Positions 49,671-57,826 of a DNA stretch of 58,596 bases are shown here, piece after piece. The notes beneath the pieces were generated by a model. It was given only the letters and a program-made list of their open reading frames with translations. It made no database searches and was not told the origin of the DNA. The stretch lies in NCBI GenBank assembly GCA_002368575.1, contig DFEA01000012.1, positions 1 through 58,596 on the forward strand. Direction: 5' to 3'. Position 1 is the stretch's first letter. Every line of letters begins with the position of its first letter. This DNA comes from Lachnospiraceae bacterium UBA3814. GTDB lineage: Bacteria; Bacillota; Clostridia; Lachnospirales; Lachnospiraceae. A program made the translations under genes and the position numbers.

Positions 49671-51149
49671 TCAGAGTACGACTCCGTCCTTGAATATGGA
49701 GATCTCACGGAAGCCGCGTTCCTCTGTTTTGGTGCGCTTTCCGCCTGCCACCTCAAGCACGTAGTCAAGAAGCCTGTCCCCCGCTTCGTCTAAGGGCTCG
49801 CCCTCGGCTACGGAGCCGGCGTTAAAATCTATCCAGCCGTTTTTCTTTTCATAGAGAGCCGTATTGGTGGAGATCTTTACCGTGGGAGCCGGGGCGCCAA
49901 AGGGAGTCCCGCGTCCGGTGGTAAAGAGTATAAGGTGTGCTCCTGCCGCGGTCAGGTCGGTGGAGCTTACAAGATCGTTGCCGGGACCGGAGAGAAGGTT
50001 AAGGCCCTTCTTTACTACCGGCTCAGCATAGCCCAGTACATCGACGATCTGTGCGCTTCCTCCCTTCTGGACGCAGCCGCAGGACTTATCCTCAAGGGTG
50101 GTTATACCGCCTGCCTTGTTGCCAGGGCTGGGGTTTTCATAGACCACCTGTCCGTGTGACACAAAGTATTCCTTGAAGTCATCTATCATTTTGACCGCTT
50201 TATTGAATACGGCCTCATTCTCGCACCGCTCAAACAATATGGATTCCGCGCCAAACATTTCCGGAACCTCGGTGAGGACGGTGGAACCGCCCAGAGCGAT
50301 AAGACGGTCTGAGAACCTTCCGACCGTGGGGTTTGCCGTGATGCCGGAAAGCCCGTCGGAGCCTCCGCATTTCATGCCGACAATAAGCTCGGAGGCATCC
50401 GTTTCCTCCCGCCTGAACGTGCCCGCGTAATCGGCAAGCTCCTTTAAGAGCCTTGAGCCTTCCGCTATCTCATCACTTACGTCCTGTGTAATGAGGAATT
50501 TGACCCTCTCAGGATCATAATCTCCCAGAATCTCCTTAAAAAGCGAAAGCGTAAGGTTTTCACAGCCGAGACCCAGCACAAGAACGCCGCCCGCATTGGG
50601 ATGGTTTACAAGAGAGGCAAGAAGACGGCCGGTCTGCTTAAGATCATCGCCCAGCTGGCTGCAGCCGAAGGGATGGGGAAAGTGGTACAGACCCTCCACT
50701 GTTCCCTTTACAAGATCCTGGTTCTGCGAAGCAAGCTGACCGGCTATGGAGTTGACACATCCTACTATCGGGATTATCCACAGCTCATTACGGATGCCGA
50801 CACTGCCGTTTTTACGCCTGAAGCCCTGAAAGGTCCTTTTTTCAACGACCGGGAGGTCATAGACCCTGTGATCATAGGTGAAGCTGTCATTTTCGGAAAG
50901 CCCGGTATGCGCATTGTGTGTATGGACCCAGCTTCCCTTCTGAATGCTTTCGGAGGCAATGGCAATGGTGTTTCCGTATTTTATGACAGGAGCTGCCTCG
51001 TTTATGTCTGAGAGTGCTATTTTGTGGCCTCTGGCAACGTCCTCAAGGGCGGTGACTGAGATATCGCCCACGGAAACGGTTTCGTTCTTTTTTATATCCT
51101 CAAGCGCTACCGCAACGTTGTCTGAGGGATGGATCTTTATCAGCTTCAT
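49671..51149 (-). CDS. uxaA: Altronate dehydratase
   Basis: The N-terminal SAF domain (KIHPSDNVAVALEDIKKNE) and the UxaA core (WVHTHNAHTGL, GVRNELWIIP, HPNAGGVLVLGLGCE) match the D-altronate dehydratase family, which converts altronate to 2-keto-3-deoxygluconate in the hexuronate pathway. Cys and His residues (CGGSDGLSG, GCVQKGG) that may bind iron are kept. At 492 residues the gene is full length. Its start overlaps the uxaB stop by ATGA on the minus strand, giving tight coupling. Confidence 0.95.
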   Translation of the reverse strand: MKLIKIHPSDNVAVALEDIKKNETVSVGDISVTALEDVARGHKIALSDINEAAPVIKYGNTIAIASESIQKGSWVHTHNAHTGLSENDSFTYDHRVYDLPVVEKRTFQGFRRKNGSVGIRNELWIIPIVGCVNSIAGQLASQNQDLVKGTVEGLYHFPHPFGCSQLGDDLKQTGRLLASLVNHPNAGGVLVLGLGCENLTLSLFKEILGDYDPERVKFLITQDVSDEIAEGSRLLKELADYAGTFRREETDASELIVGMKCGGSDGLSGITANPTVGRFSDRLIALGGSTVLTEVPEMFGAESILFERCENEAVFNKAVKMIDDFKEYFVSHGQVVYENPSPGNKAGGITTLEDKSCGCVQKGGSAQIVDVLGYAEPVVKKGLNLLSGPGNDLVSSTDLTAAGAHLILFTTGRGTPFGAPAPTVKISTNTALYEKKNGWIDFNAGSVAEGEPLDEAGDRLLDYVLEVAGGKRTKTEERGFREISIFKDGVVL

Positions 51150-52624
51150 AATATCTCCTTCATCGATTCATACATTCCCTTTTCTTCGATCAGCTTAAGA
51201 TCCTTAATGACCTCCTCCGTAAAGCCCGAAAGCTTTTCAAGCTCTCCGTCCCACATACGGTCGTTTCCGATAACGGCCTTTGCAAGGGCATCGGTATCGT
51301 CATTTTTGTGATCGTAGAAGAAATCAAGCACCCACTGGTCATCCTTTATCTCATATACATCATTGCCGCGCTTGGCCTTAAGGCTTCCCTCGCCCTTTTC
51401 GGTCCCGTTATGATAGAAGGCGATGAAGGCCGCAAAGGAGAAGGTCAGGCAGGGAGCAAGCTTTCCGCCGTTCCTGTTTGCGTATTCGATAAGGGAGGGC
51501 ATGCAGCGGGCCTTCCATTTTGAAGCCGAATTCAGCGATATGGAGAGCAGAAGATGATCCACATAGGGATTTGAGAACCTTTCGGTCACATCAGCCGCAA
51601 ACTGCATGAGGTTATCTTTGGGAAGATCAAGAGTGGGTATGACCTCATCGTAGATGGTCTTATTCATAAAGCTATGGATGACCTCATCCTTCATACAGTC
51701 TCTGACTATATCCTGACCGGACAGGTAGGCCGCCATGATAAAGGAGGTGTGGGCACCGTTTAAGATACGGACCTTTCTCTGCTTATATGGAGTCACGTCG
51801 TCCACCACTATGATCGGAAGATCTGCCTTTTCAAAGGGAAGCTCGTCCTTGATGCTCTGCGGTCCTTCTATAACCCAGAAGCCGAAGACCTCTCCGGTAT
51901 CGATCAGGTTATCCTGGTAGCCGAGCTCCTCACAGATGGAAGCGGCTTCGTTTCTGGGATAGCCGGGAACTATCCTGTCAACGAGGGTGGAGCAGAAGAT
52001 GTTCTCGGAATCCACCCATTTTGAAAACTCGTCGGAGAGCCCCCAGAGGTCAATATACTGGTGTACGCATTTTTTGAGTTCATCCCCGTTGTGATCTATA
52101 AGCTCACAGGAAAGGATGATGAAGCCGGGGAGCTTTTTTTCAAACCTTCTGTAAAGGAAGGCGGTAAGCTTTCCGGGAAAGCTTGCGGGAGGGGCATCGT
52201 CCTTTTTGCATTCGGGATCAAAGGCTATGCCTGCCTCTGTTGTGTTTGAAACGATGAAGCGAAGATCTTTATTATCGGCGTTAGCCATAAGCGCCTCAAA
52301 ATCCTCGTAGGGGTTTAAGCAGCGGGATATAGAGGAGATGACCCTTTTTCTGTTCACCTTCTGACCGTTCTCCGAGCCCCTCAGGAACAGGGTATAGAGG
52401 CCCTCCTGCTCGTTCAGCATCGGAGCAAGGCCCTGGGCGATAGGCTGGGTCACCACGATCTTTCCGTTGAAGCCTCCCTTTTCGTTCATACAGTCAAAGA
52501 AATAATCCACAAACGCGCGGAGGAAGTTTCCTTCCCCGAACTGAAGCACCCTTTCCGGTGCATCCTTAAGTAAAAATTCGTTAAAGCCCTGTTTTTCAAG
52601 TGTGCTGTAGCTTAATTTGTCCAT
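51146..52624 (-). CDS. uxaB: Tagaturonate reductase (altronate oxidoreductase)
   Basis: A polyol dehydrogenase of the mannitol/UxaB family, with the NAD-binding opening VLQFGEGNFLRAFVDYFF. The region CELIDHNGDEL and the catalytic lysine region VRILNGAHTS are also visible. It reduces tagaturonate to altronate with NADH. ATG 52624 is preferred over an upstream one because AGGAGG precedes it. It is the middle gene of uxaC-uxaB-uxaA and overlaps uxaA. Length (492) is normal for the Firmicute enzyme. Confidence 0.93.
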   Translation of the reverse strand: MDKLSYSTLEKQGFNEFLLKDAPERVLQFGEGNFLRAFVDYFFDCMNEKGGFNGKIVVTQPIAQGLAPMLNEQEGLYTLFLRGSENGQKVNRKRVISSISRCLNPYEDFEALMANADNKDLRFIVSNTTEAGIAFDPECKKDDAPPASFPGKLTAFLYRRFEKKLPGFIILSCELIDHNGDELKKCVHQYIDLWGLSDEFSKWVDSENIFCSTLVDRIVPGYPRNEAASICEELGYQDNLIDTGEVFGFWVIEGPQSIKDELPFEKADLPIIVVDDVTPYKQRKVRILNGAHTSFIMAAYLSGQDIVRDCMKDEVIHSFMNKTIYDEVIPTLDLPKDNLMQFAADVTERFSNPYVDHLLLSISLNSASKWKARCMPSLIEYANRNGGKLAPCLTFSFAAFIAFYHNGTEKGEGSLKAKRGNDVYEIKDDQWVLDFFYDHKNDDTDALAKAVIGNDRMWDGELEKLSGFTEEVIKDLKLIEEKGMYESMKEIL

Positions 52625-52652
52625 TTTTTCCTCCTGTTCTGCGCCGATATAT

Positions 52653-54086
52653 TCAGATACCAAAGTATCTTTCCGCATTGTAATAGCTTATCCCTTCAAC
52701 GATCTTTTTAAGAGATGCCTCATTGTCGGGATATTCTCCGTCCTCTACCCACTGTCCGATAAGATTGCACATTATGCGGCGAAAATAATCATGCCTTGTA
52801 TAGGAAAGGAAGGAGCGTGAGTCGGTGAGCATTCCCACAAAATTGCCCAAAAGCCCGAGATTGGCAAGAGAACGCATCTGCTCCTCCATACCGTCTCTGG
52901 TATCAAGGAACCACCATGCGGCGCCCATCTGGATCTTTGAGGGAACCTCACAGGACTGGAAAGCACCCATACAGGTACCTATCAGGTTAAAGTCATTGTG
53001 ATCGAGAGAGAAGATGATGGTCTTTGGAAGCTCATCGGTTTTGTCGAGCTCTGAAAGGAAGGCCGCAAGCTCATCTCCGCAGCTGCTCTTTGCGATCATG
53101 TCAAAGCCGGTGTCGGGACCCTCAAGCTTGAACATTCTTTCGTTTACGTTCCTGGTGCAGGAATAGTGGATCTCCATTACAAAGCCTTCCTTCTTGTACT
53201 TGCGGCCAAGATGAAGGAGTATGGCGGTCTGGTATTTGTCGGTCTCCTCACGGGTGAGCTCACCCCCGGCCATAGCCTTTTTAAAGATCGCATCCACCTC
53301 CTCAGGGGTCCCTTTTCTGAAGGGCACGTAGTCTATGCCGTGATCCGTAGCGCGGCAGCCGTGAGCCTTGAAGTAGTCGATCCTTTCGTCAAGAGCGGCG
53401 CATACCTCGGAGACGCTTGAAAGGGTATCCTTTCCCGTGCTCTTTGCAAGCCTGCCGATATAATCCGTGAAACCGGCCTTGTTTATGTTTATGGCCTTAT
53501 CGGGACGGAAGGAGGGGCAGACCATGAATTTAATGCTGTCGTCCGCCTTTATCTTTTCGTGCCAGGAAAGGTCGTCTATGGGATCGTCGGTAGTGCCGAT
53601 GTATTTTACGTTGGATTTTTCGATAATGCCGCGGACCGTGAGGCTGGGATCGTTTTTAAGCATATCAGAGGTCCTGTCCCAGATCTCTTTGGCGTTTTCT
53701 GCTGTCAGAGGCTTGGTGATGCCGAAGTATTTCTTAAGCTCCAGATTGCACCAGTGATACATCGGGTTTCCTATGGCCATTTCCAGAGCCTTTGCAAATT
53801 CAACAAATTTGTCGTAAGGGTCGGCGCCGCCGGTAACCGTATCCTCGGGCACGCCGTTCGAACGCATCACACGCCATTTATAATGATCACCGAAATAGGT
53901 TCCGTCATCATTCCTGCCGCCCAGCCATACCTCGGCTATATTGTTGTAACGGCGGTTCTCGTATATTTCCTTTGGAGAAATGTGACAGTGATAGTCGATC
54001 AGAGGCAGATTCTCGGAATATTCGTGAAAAAGCCTCTTTGCGGTTTCATTCTTCAGCATGAAATCCTTATCCATAAATGCTTTCAT
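52653..54086 (-). CDS. uxaC: Glucuronate/galacturonate isomerase
   Basis: An amidohydrolase-related barrel with metal ligand pattern YHCHISPKEI near residue 35 and the signature VWLGGRNDDGTYFGDHYKWR. FMVCPSFRPD, MEIHYSCTRN and HNDFNLIGTCMG are typical UxaC segments. It converts D-glucuronate to fructuronate and D-galacturonate to tagaturonate, the first step of the pathway. It is the first gene of the leftward operon and has a strong promoter at 54189-54217. Full-length at 477 residues. Confidence 0.96.
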   Translation of the reverse strand: MKAFMDKDFMLKNETAKRLFHEYSENLPLIDYHCHISPKEIYENRRYNNIAEVWLGGRNDDGTYFGDHYKWRVMRSNGVPEDTVTGGADPYDKFVEFAKALEMAIGNPMYHWCNLELKKYFGITKPLTAENAKEIWDRTSDMLKNDPSLTVRGIIEKSNVKYIGTTDDPIDDLSWHEKIKADDSIKFMVCPSFRPDKAININKAGFTDYIGRLAKSTGKDTLSSVSEVCAALDERIDYFKAHGCRATDHGIDYVPFRKGTPEEVDAIFKKAMAGGELTREETDKYQTAILLHLGRKYKKEGFVMEIHYSCTRNVNERMFKLEGPDTGFDMIAKSSCGDELAAFLSELDKTDELPKTIIFSLDHNDFNLIGTCMGAFQSCEVPSKIQMGAAWWFLDTRDGMEEQMRSLANLGLLGNFVGMLTDSRSFLSYTRHDYFRRIMCNLIGQWVEDGEYPDNEASLKKIVEGISYYNAERYFGI

Positions 54087-54188
54087 AGAATAATGTCCTC
54101 CTGAGGTGAATTGAAGGCCTGGACAAAATATCTGAAGTTATACGAATGTATTTTGCCTGAGCCCGTTACTGAAATGACTATGCCTATA

Positions 54189-54217
54189 ATTATATTTGAT
54201 TTTTTTATTCCGTTCAA
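54189..54217 (-). promoter_or_regulatory. Promoter of the uxaCBA operon
   Basis: On the minus strand TTGAAC and TATAAT are exactly 17 bases apart, about 100 bases before the uxaC start. The 54087-54335 gap between the divergent operons is A+T-rich. No clear operator or catabolite site was seen, and no promoter toward kdgK could be assigned with confidence. Confidence 0.75.
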
Positions 54218-54335
54218 GCATAAGGTATGTTATTATTTAGGTGTTCGTAATCACAGGTAAGATAATTGAGATCATTAAATATATAGAAAAGCATGAACCT
54301 GAAAAGAATTGATCAAAAGAAACGGAGGAACAGGT

Positions 54336-55433
54336 ATGGAGCTTAAGCTTAAGAAGAGAGAGGATTGTGCATTTGACGCGGTCAGCCTTGGCGAGATCAT
54401 GTTAAGGCTGGATCCCGGAGAGGGAAGGATAAGGACCGCAAGGAGGTTCAACGCCTGGGAGGGAGGCGGAGAATATAATGTCATAAGGGGCCTGAGAAAG
54501 TGCTTCGGCATGAAAACCGCGGTCATTACGGCATTTGCCGACAATGAGGTAGGAAAGCTTATGGAGGACTTTATCCTGCAGGGCGGGGTAGACACCTCCC
54601 TTATCAAATGGATGAAGACCGACGGGATAGGAAGGGTGTGCAGAAACGGCCTCAACTTTACCGAGAGAGGCTTTGGCATAAGGGGTGCCGTGGGCTGCTC
54701 CGACAGGGCTAATACAGCCATATCAAAGGCGACCCCCGCTGATTTTGACTTTGAGCATATCTTCGGGGAGCTGGGAGTGAGATGGCTCCATACCGGCGGA
54801 ATATACGCCGCGCTTTCCGAGCAGTCCTGTGAGACGGTCATCGAAGCGATCAAAACCGCCAAGAAGTACGGGACCGTGGTATCCTACGATCTTAACTACC
54901 GTCCCTCGATGTGGAGTGCTATCGGAGGAAAGGAGAAGGCTCAGGAGGTCAATAAGGAGGTCGCAAAGTACGTTGACGTAATGATCGGCAACGAGGAGGA
55001 CTTTACGGCCTGCCTCGGCTTTGAGATCGAGGGCAATGACGAAAACCTTAAGGAGCTTAACCTTGAGGGCTATAAGAAGATGATAAACGAGGCCGCTGGA
55101 ACCTATAAGAATTTCAAGGTGGTCGCGACTACCCTGCGTACGGTAAAGACGGCAACGGTCAATGACTGGAGCGCTATCTGCTGGGCTGACGGAGAGATAT
55201 ACAAGGCTGCGGACTACAAGGGGCTTGAGATCATGGACAGGGTAGGAGGAGGAGACTCCTTCGCGTCTGGACTTATTTTCGGGCTGATGGAGACCGGTGA
55301 TCCGGAGAAGGCAGTTAACTACGGCGCGGCTCACGGTGCCCTTGCAATGACCACGCCCGGAGATACCACCATGGCTTCCAGGGCCGAGGTAGAGGCTATA
55401 ATGAGCGGAGCGGGCGCCAGGGTGAAGAGATAA
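54336..55433 (+). CDS. kdgK: 2-keto-3-deoxygluconate kinase, PfkB family
   Basis: A ribokinase-fold kinase with SLGEIMLRLDPGEGR at the N-terminus, WEGGGEYNVIRGL (sugar site), VSYDLNYRPSMW and the catalytic GGGDSFASGLIFG. Its position between uxaCBA and the KDPG aldolase supports 2-keto-3-deoxygluconate as substrate. ATG 54336 has ACGGAGG before it, while the earlier in-frame TTG has none. The next gene, eda, starts 56 bases downstream in the same direction. Confidence 0.9.
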   Translation: MELKLKKREDCAFDAVSLGEIMLRLDPGEGRIRTARRFNAWEGGGEYNVIRGLRKCFGMKTAVITAFADNEVGKLMEDFILQGGVDTSLIKWMKTDGIGRVCRNGLNFTERGFGIRGAVGCSDRANTAISKATPADFDFEHIFGELGVRWLHTGGIYAALSEQSCETVIEAIKTAKKYGTVVSYDLNYRPSMWSAIGGKEKAQEVNKEVAKYVDVMIGNEEDFTACLGFEIEGNDENLKELNLEGYKKMINEAAGTYKNFKVVATTLRTVKTATVNDWSAICWADGEIYKAADYKGLEIMDRVGGGDSFASGLIFGLMETGDPEKAVNYGAAHGALAMTTPGDTTMASRAEVEAIMSGAGARVKR

Positions 55434-55489
55434 AGTGAAGGTAAGCGCAGGATTTCCTTTGGGAACCGGTGCAGAAAAGGAGAGAGGCA

Positions 55490-56143
55490 ATGAATAGTGA
55501 AAAAACAGAAAAGCTGTTAAATAAGCTGGGAGAGATCGGGATCATTCCTGTTGTGGTCTTAAATGACGCAAAGGATGCGAAGCCCCTTGGAAAAGCGCTG
55601 ATGGCAGGCGGTCTCCCCGCGGCTGAGGTTACCTTCAGGACGGACGCGGCTGAGGAGAGCATCAGGATAATGAGCGTGGAATTTCCGGATATGCTGGTAG
55701 GCGCGGGAACCGTGCTCACCACAGATCAGGTGGACAGGGCTGTGGCAGCAGGCGCTAAGTTTATCGTGGCACCGGGCTTTGATAAGGAGATAGTTGAGTA
55801 TTGTCTGAAAAAGGATATCCCGGTATGTCCCGGGGTACAGTCGCCGAGTGAGGTCACTGCCGCGGTAAAGCTGGGGCTTGATCATGTCAAGTTCTTCCCG
55901 GCCGAGAATTCCGGCGGGCTCAAGATGATAAATGCAATCGGTGCCGCCTTCCCTTCCCTTAAATTCATGCCTACCGGCGGGATCAACGCACAGAATGTGA
56001 CGGAATATTTAAAGAGCAGCAGGATCTTCTGCTGCGGCGGAAGCTGGATGGTAAAGAAGGACATGATAGAGAGCGGTGAATTTGATAAGATAGCCGCAAT
56101 GGCTCAGGAGGCTGCGGATATAGTAAGAGCAAACAGAGCCTAG
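55490..56143 (+). CDS. eda: KDPG/KHG aldolase
   Basis: The class I aldolase has E46 in AEVTFRT and the Schiff-base lysine K134 in VKFFPAE, along with VGAGTVLT and FMPTGGI. It splits 2-keto-3-deoxy-6-phosphogluconate into pyruvate and glyceraldehyde-3-phosphate, ending the hexuronate pathway. ATG 55490 is preceded by AAGGAG. At 217 residues it is normal in length. A strong terminator follows. Confidence 0.95.
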   Translation: MNSEKTEKLLNKLGEIGIIPVVVLNDAKDAKPLGKALMAGGLPAAEVTFRTDAAEESIRIMSVEFPDMLVGAGTVLTTDQVDRAVAAGAKFIVAPGFDKEIVEYCLKKDIPVCPGVQSPSEVTAAVKLGLDHVKFFPAENSGGLKMINAIGAAFPSLKFMPTGGINAQNVTEYLKSSRIFCCGGSWMVKKDMIESGEFDKIAAMAQEAADIVRANRA

Positions 56144-56171
56144 AGGAAACAGAAAGCGTTCATGAAGAAAA

Positions 56172-56201
56172 GGAGCCCGGCAAAAGCCGGGCTCCGCATG
56201 T
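56172..56201. terminator. Terminator after eda
   Basis: GGAGCCCGGC 56172-56181 pairs perfectly with GCCGGGCTCC 56186-56195 around AAAA, followed by GCATGTCTTTT. It may serve the converging ABC gene as well (the left flank reads CTTTT on the minus strand). Confidence 0.8.
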
Positions 56202-56223
56202 CTTTTAAACAGTTTTTCATAAA

Positions 56224-57117
56224 TCATTCCCGTATCACCACGCGAACCGTATTGGACAGCTCAGCCTCCCCATAATAAGTATAGGTCATTTCCTCAGCAG
56301 TTTTCTTCAAAACCGAACAGGACAGGCTGTACCGGTCGATCTCACTTCCCGCACCGGGAAAGTCAAAATCGGGACCGTCGATCTTAAGCTCCATAACCTT
56401 GAGCCTTTGGACAAAACGGCGGGTCAGATCATTCCTGGAAGCGTCAAAGATCTGCTCCGGCGTTCCGTCCTCGCAGATCACACCCTGATCCAGGAAAAAC
56501 ACACGGTTGCAGATAGCACGGGCAAAGTTCATTTCGTGAGTCACTATTATCATTGTCCTGCCCATTTCGGCTATATCGCGGATCACTGCATGCACCTCAC
56601 CCACCATGGTGGGATCGAGGGCACTGGTAGGCTCGTCCAAAAGGATCACAGACGGGTCCATAGCAAGGGCCCTGGCGATGGCGACACGCTGTTTTTGTCC
56701 GCCTGAGAGCTGGTCAGGGTATTGATCCTCACGCCCCGCAAGATCGACACGCTTCAAAAGAGCAATGCCGGTTTCATAGGCTTCCTGCTTCGATCTTTTC
56801 AGGATATCCATCGGAGCCAGCATGAGGTTTTCAATTACCGTCAGATGGCCGAAGAGATTGAAGGACTGAAACACCATGCCCATTCTGCGGCGAGCCAGTG
56901 TCACGTTGTATTTCGGATCGGTGATGTCAACTCCGTCAAACAGTATCTGACCTCCCGTAGGCCGCTCCAGCATATTGATGCAGCGCAGCAGGGTGGATTT
57001 TCCTGTTCCTGAGGGACCGATCACCGAGATCACATCGCCGTCGTTAATGACAGCATTCACATCCCTGAGCGGTGTGACAGCTTCATACTTTTTTTCCAGA
57101 TGCTTAAGTTCGATCAT
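56224..57117 (-). CDS. Polar-amino-acid-type ABC transporter ATPase with C-terminal extension (297 aa)
   Basis: Walker A is GPSGTGKSTLL, Q-loop FQSFNLFGHLTV, signature LSGGQKQRVAIARALA, Walker B VILLDEPTSALDP and H-loop THEM. This is the GlnQ/HisP type. Normal members end near residue 245; here about 50 extra residues form a C-terminal domain (DFDFPGAGSEIDRYSLS). The gene start overlaps the stop of a permease that is reduced to its last 50 codons, so this ATPase has lost its membrane partner locally. Confidence 0.9.
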   Translation of the reverse strand: MIELKHLEKKYEAVTPLRDVNAVINDGDVISVIGPSGTGKSTLLRCINMLERPTGGQILFDGVDITDPKYNVTLARRRMGMVFQSFNLFGHLTVIENLMLAPMDILKRSKQEAYETGIALLKRVDLAGREDQYPDQLSGGQKQRVAIARALAMDPSVILLDEPTSALDPTMVGEVHAVIRDIAEMGRTMIIVTHEMNFARAICNRVFFLDQGVICEDGTPEQIFDASRNDLTRRFVQRLKVMELKIDGPDFDFPGAGSEIDRYSLSCSVLKKTAEEMTYTYYGEAELSNTVRVVIRE

Positions 57118-57268
57118 TTATTTTCATTCCCTTTTGACAGACTTTTCCTTTTTTGGGGGTCGATACGAAGTTCAAGCCTGTTCACGAAAAACGTCAGGAT
57201 CGCGGTCAGGACAAAATAGATGACCGCGACGGCGATCAGCGGGAAAAATGCTTCATAGGTGCGGATTT
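57114..57268 (-). pseudogene. Remnant: C-terminus of amino-acid ABC permease
   Basis: Read leftward, the last 50 codons give KIRTYEAFFPLIAVAVIYF, one membrane helix, then FVNRLELRIDPQKRKSLSK and TGA overlapping the ATPase ATG. This is the usual end of a HisM/GlnP-type permease. The upstream part, with the EAA loop and other helices, is gone; the sequence switches near 57265 to plus-strand debris. Confidence 0.8.
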
Positions 57269-57618
57269 TGAAGATAACGGGAAGATCGTGGTCCGGTATG
57301 CCCCGGGTGAATATGATGCGGACAGTTTTCCCAAAGAGGCCCAGGAGATTACCGTAAGCGGGAATGATTCAGCAAAAGTGGACGGCATTGAGCCCGGGGG
57401 CTATACAGTCCTTGTGACTGCCGCGGACGATCTGAACGGTACGGCAGTGATCTGGTGAGCGAACAGCCTGAAAGGCTGGCAGATGATCCCGAACCTTGCC
57501 GGGAGCAATGACAGCTTTAAATCGTGGCCGAGCGGCAACATGACAATAGCATCTATGATGTTCAGCTTTCCCATGCTTATGGATGCAACAAAACTTACCT
57601 TATCTATGCGGGTGTAAG
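57262..57618 (+). pseudogene. Debris of other genes, including a PAP2 phosphatase fragment
   Basis: From about 57262 to the TGA at 57456-57458 a plus-strand frame reads KIVVRYAPGEYDADSFPKEA and EPGGYTVLVTAADDLNGTAV, a beta-sandwich (Ig-like) fragment without a start. In the same frame after that stop, GWQMIPNLAGSNDSFKSWPS and GNMTIASMMFSF follow, resembling the PAP2 motif with PSGH changed to PSGN; the frame ends TAA near 57618. Both pieces are too short to work. They look like remains of deletions that joined unrelated genes beside the ABC permease. Confidence 0.55.
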
Positions 57619-57691
57619 CTGTGCTTTTTTAAGCGGCCATACAACTGATATGTGATTTAGGCTGCTAAAGATTATCAAAACAGACTAAAGA

Positions 57692-57752
57692 AATAGCCGT
57701 CCCATGATCACTTACTTTGCGTAAGATCCTTTGACTGACCGGGGCGGCTATT
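57692..57752. terminator. Possible hairpin before the chemoreceptor end
   Basis: AATAGCCG 57692-57699 and CGGCTATT 57745-57752 can pair across a 45-base loop. The rest of 57619-57826 contains no gene that I can support. Terminator function is uncertain because of the long loop. Confidence 0.3.
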
Positions 57753-57826
57753 CCTGTTCATTCTCAGTGTCCTTAGATGACCTGTCTCCGCTGGGCTTAT
57801 AGCCAAGGCTAAGGGCAGGTTTTCTG

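Noticed and set aside
49521..49793. 90-codon plus-strand ORF spanning the terminator at 49602
   Set aside because: It crosses a strong bidirectional terminator and the 3' end of uxaA on the other strand.
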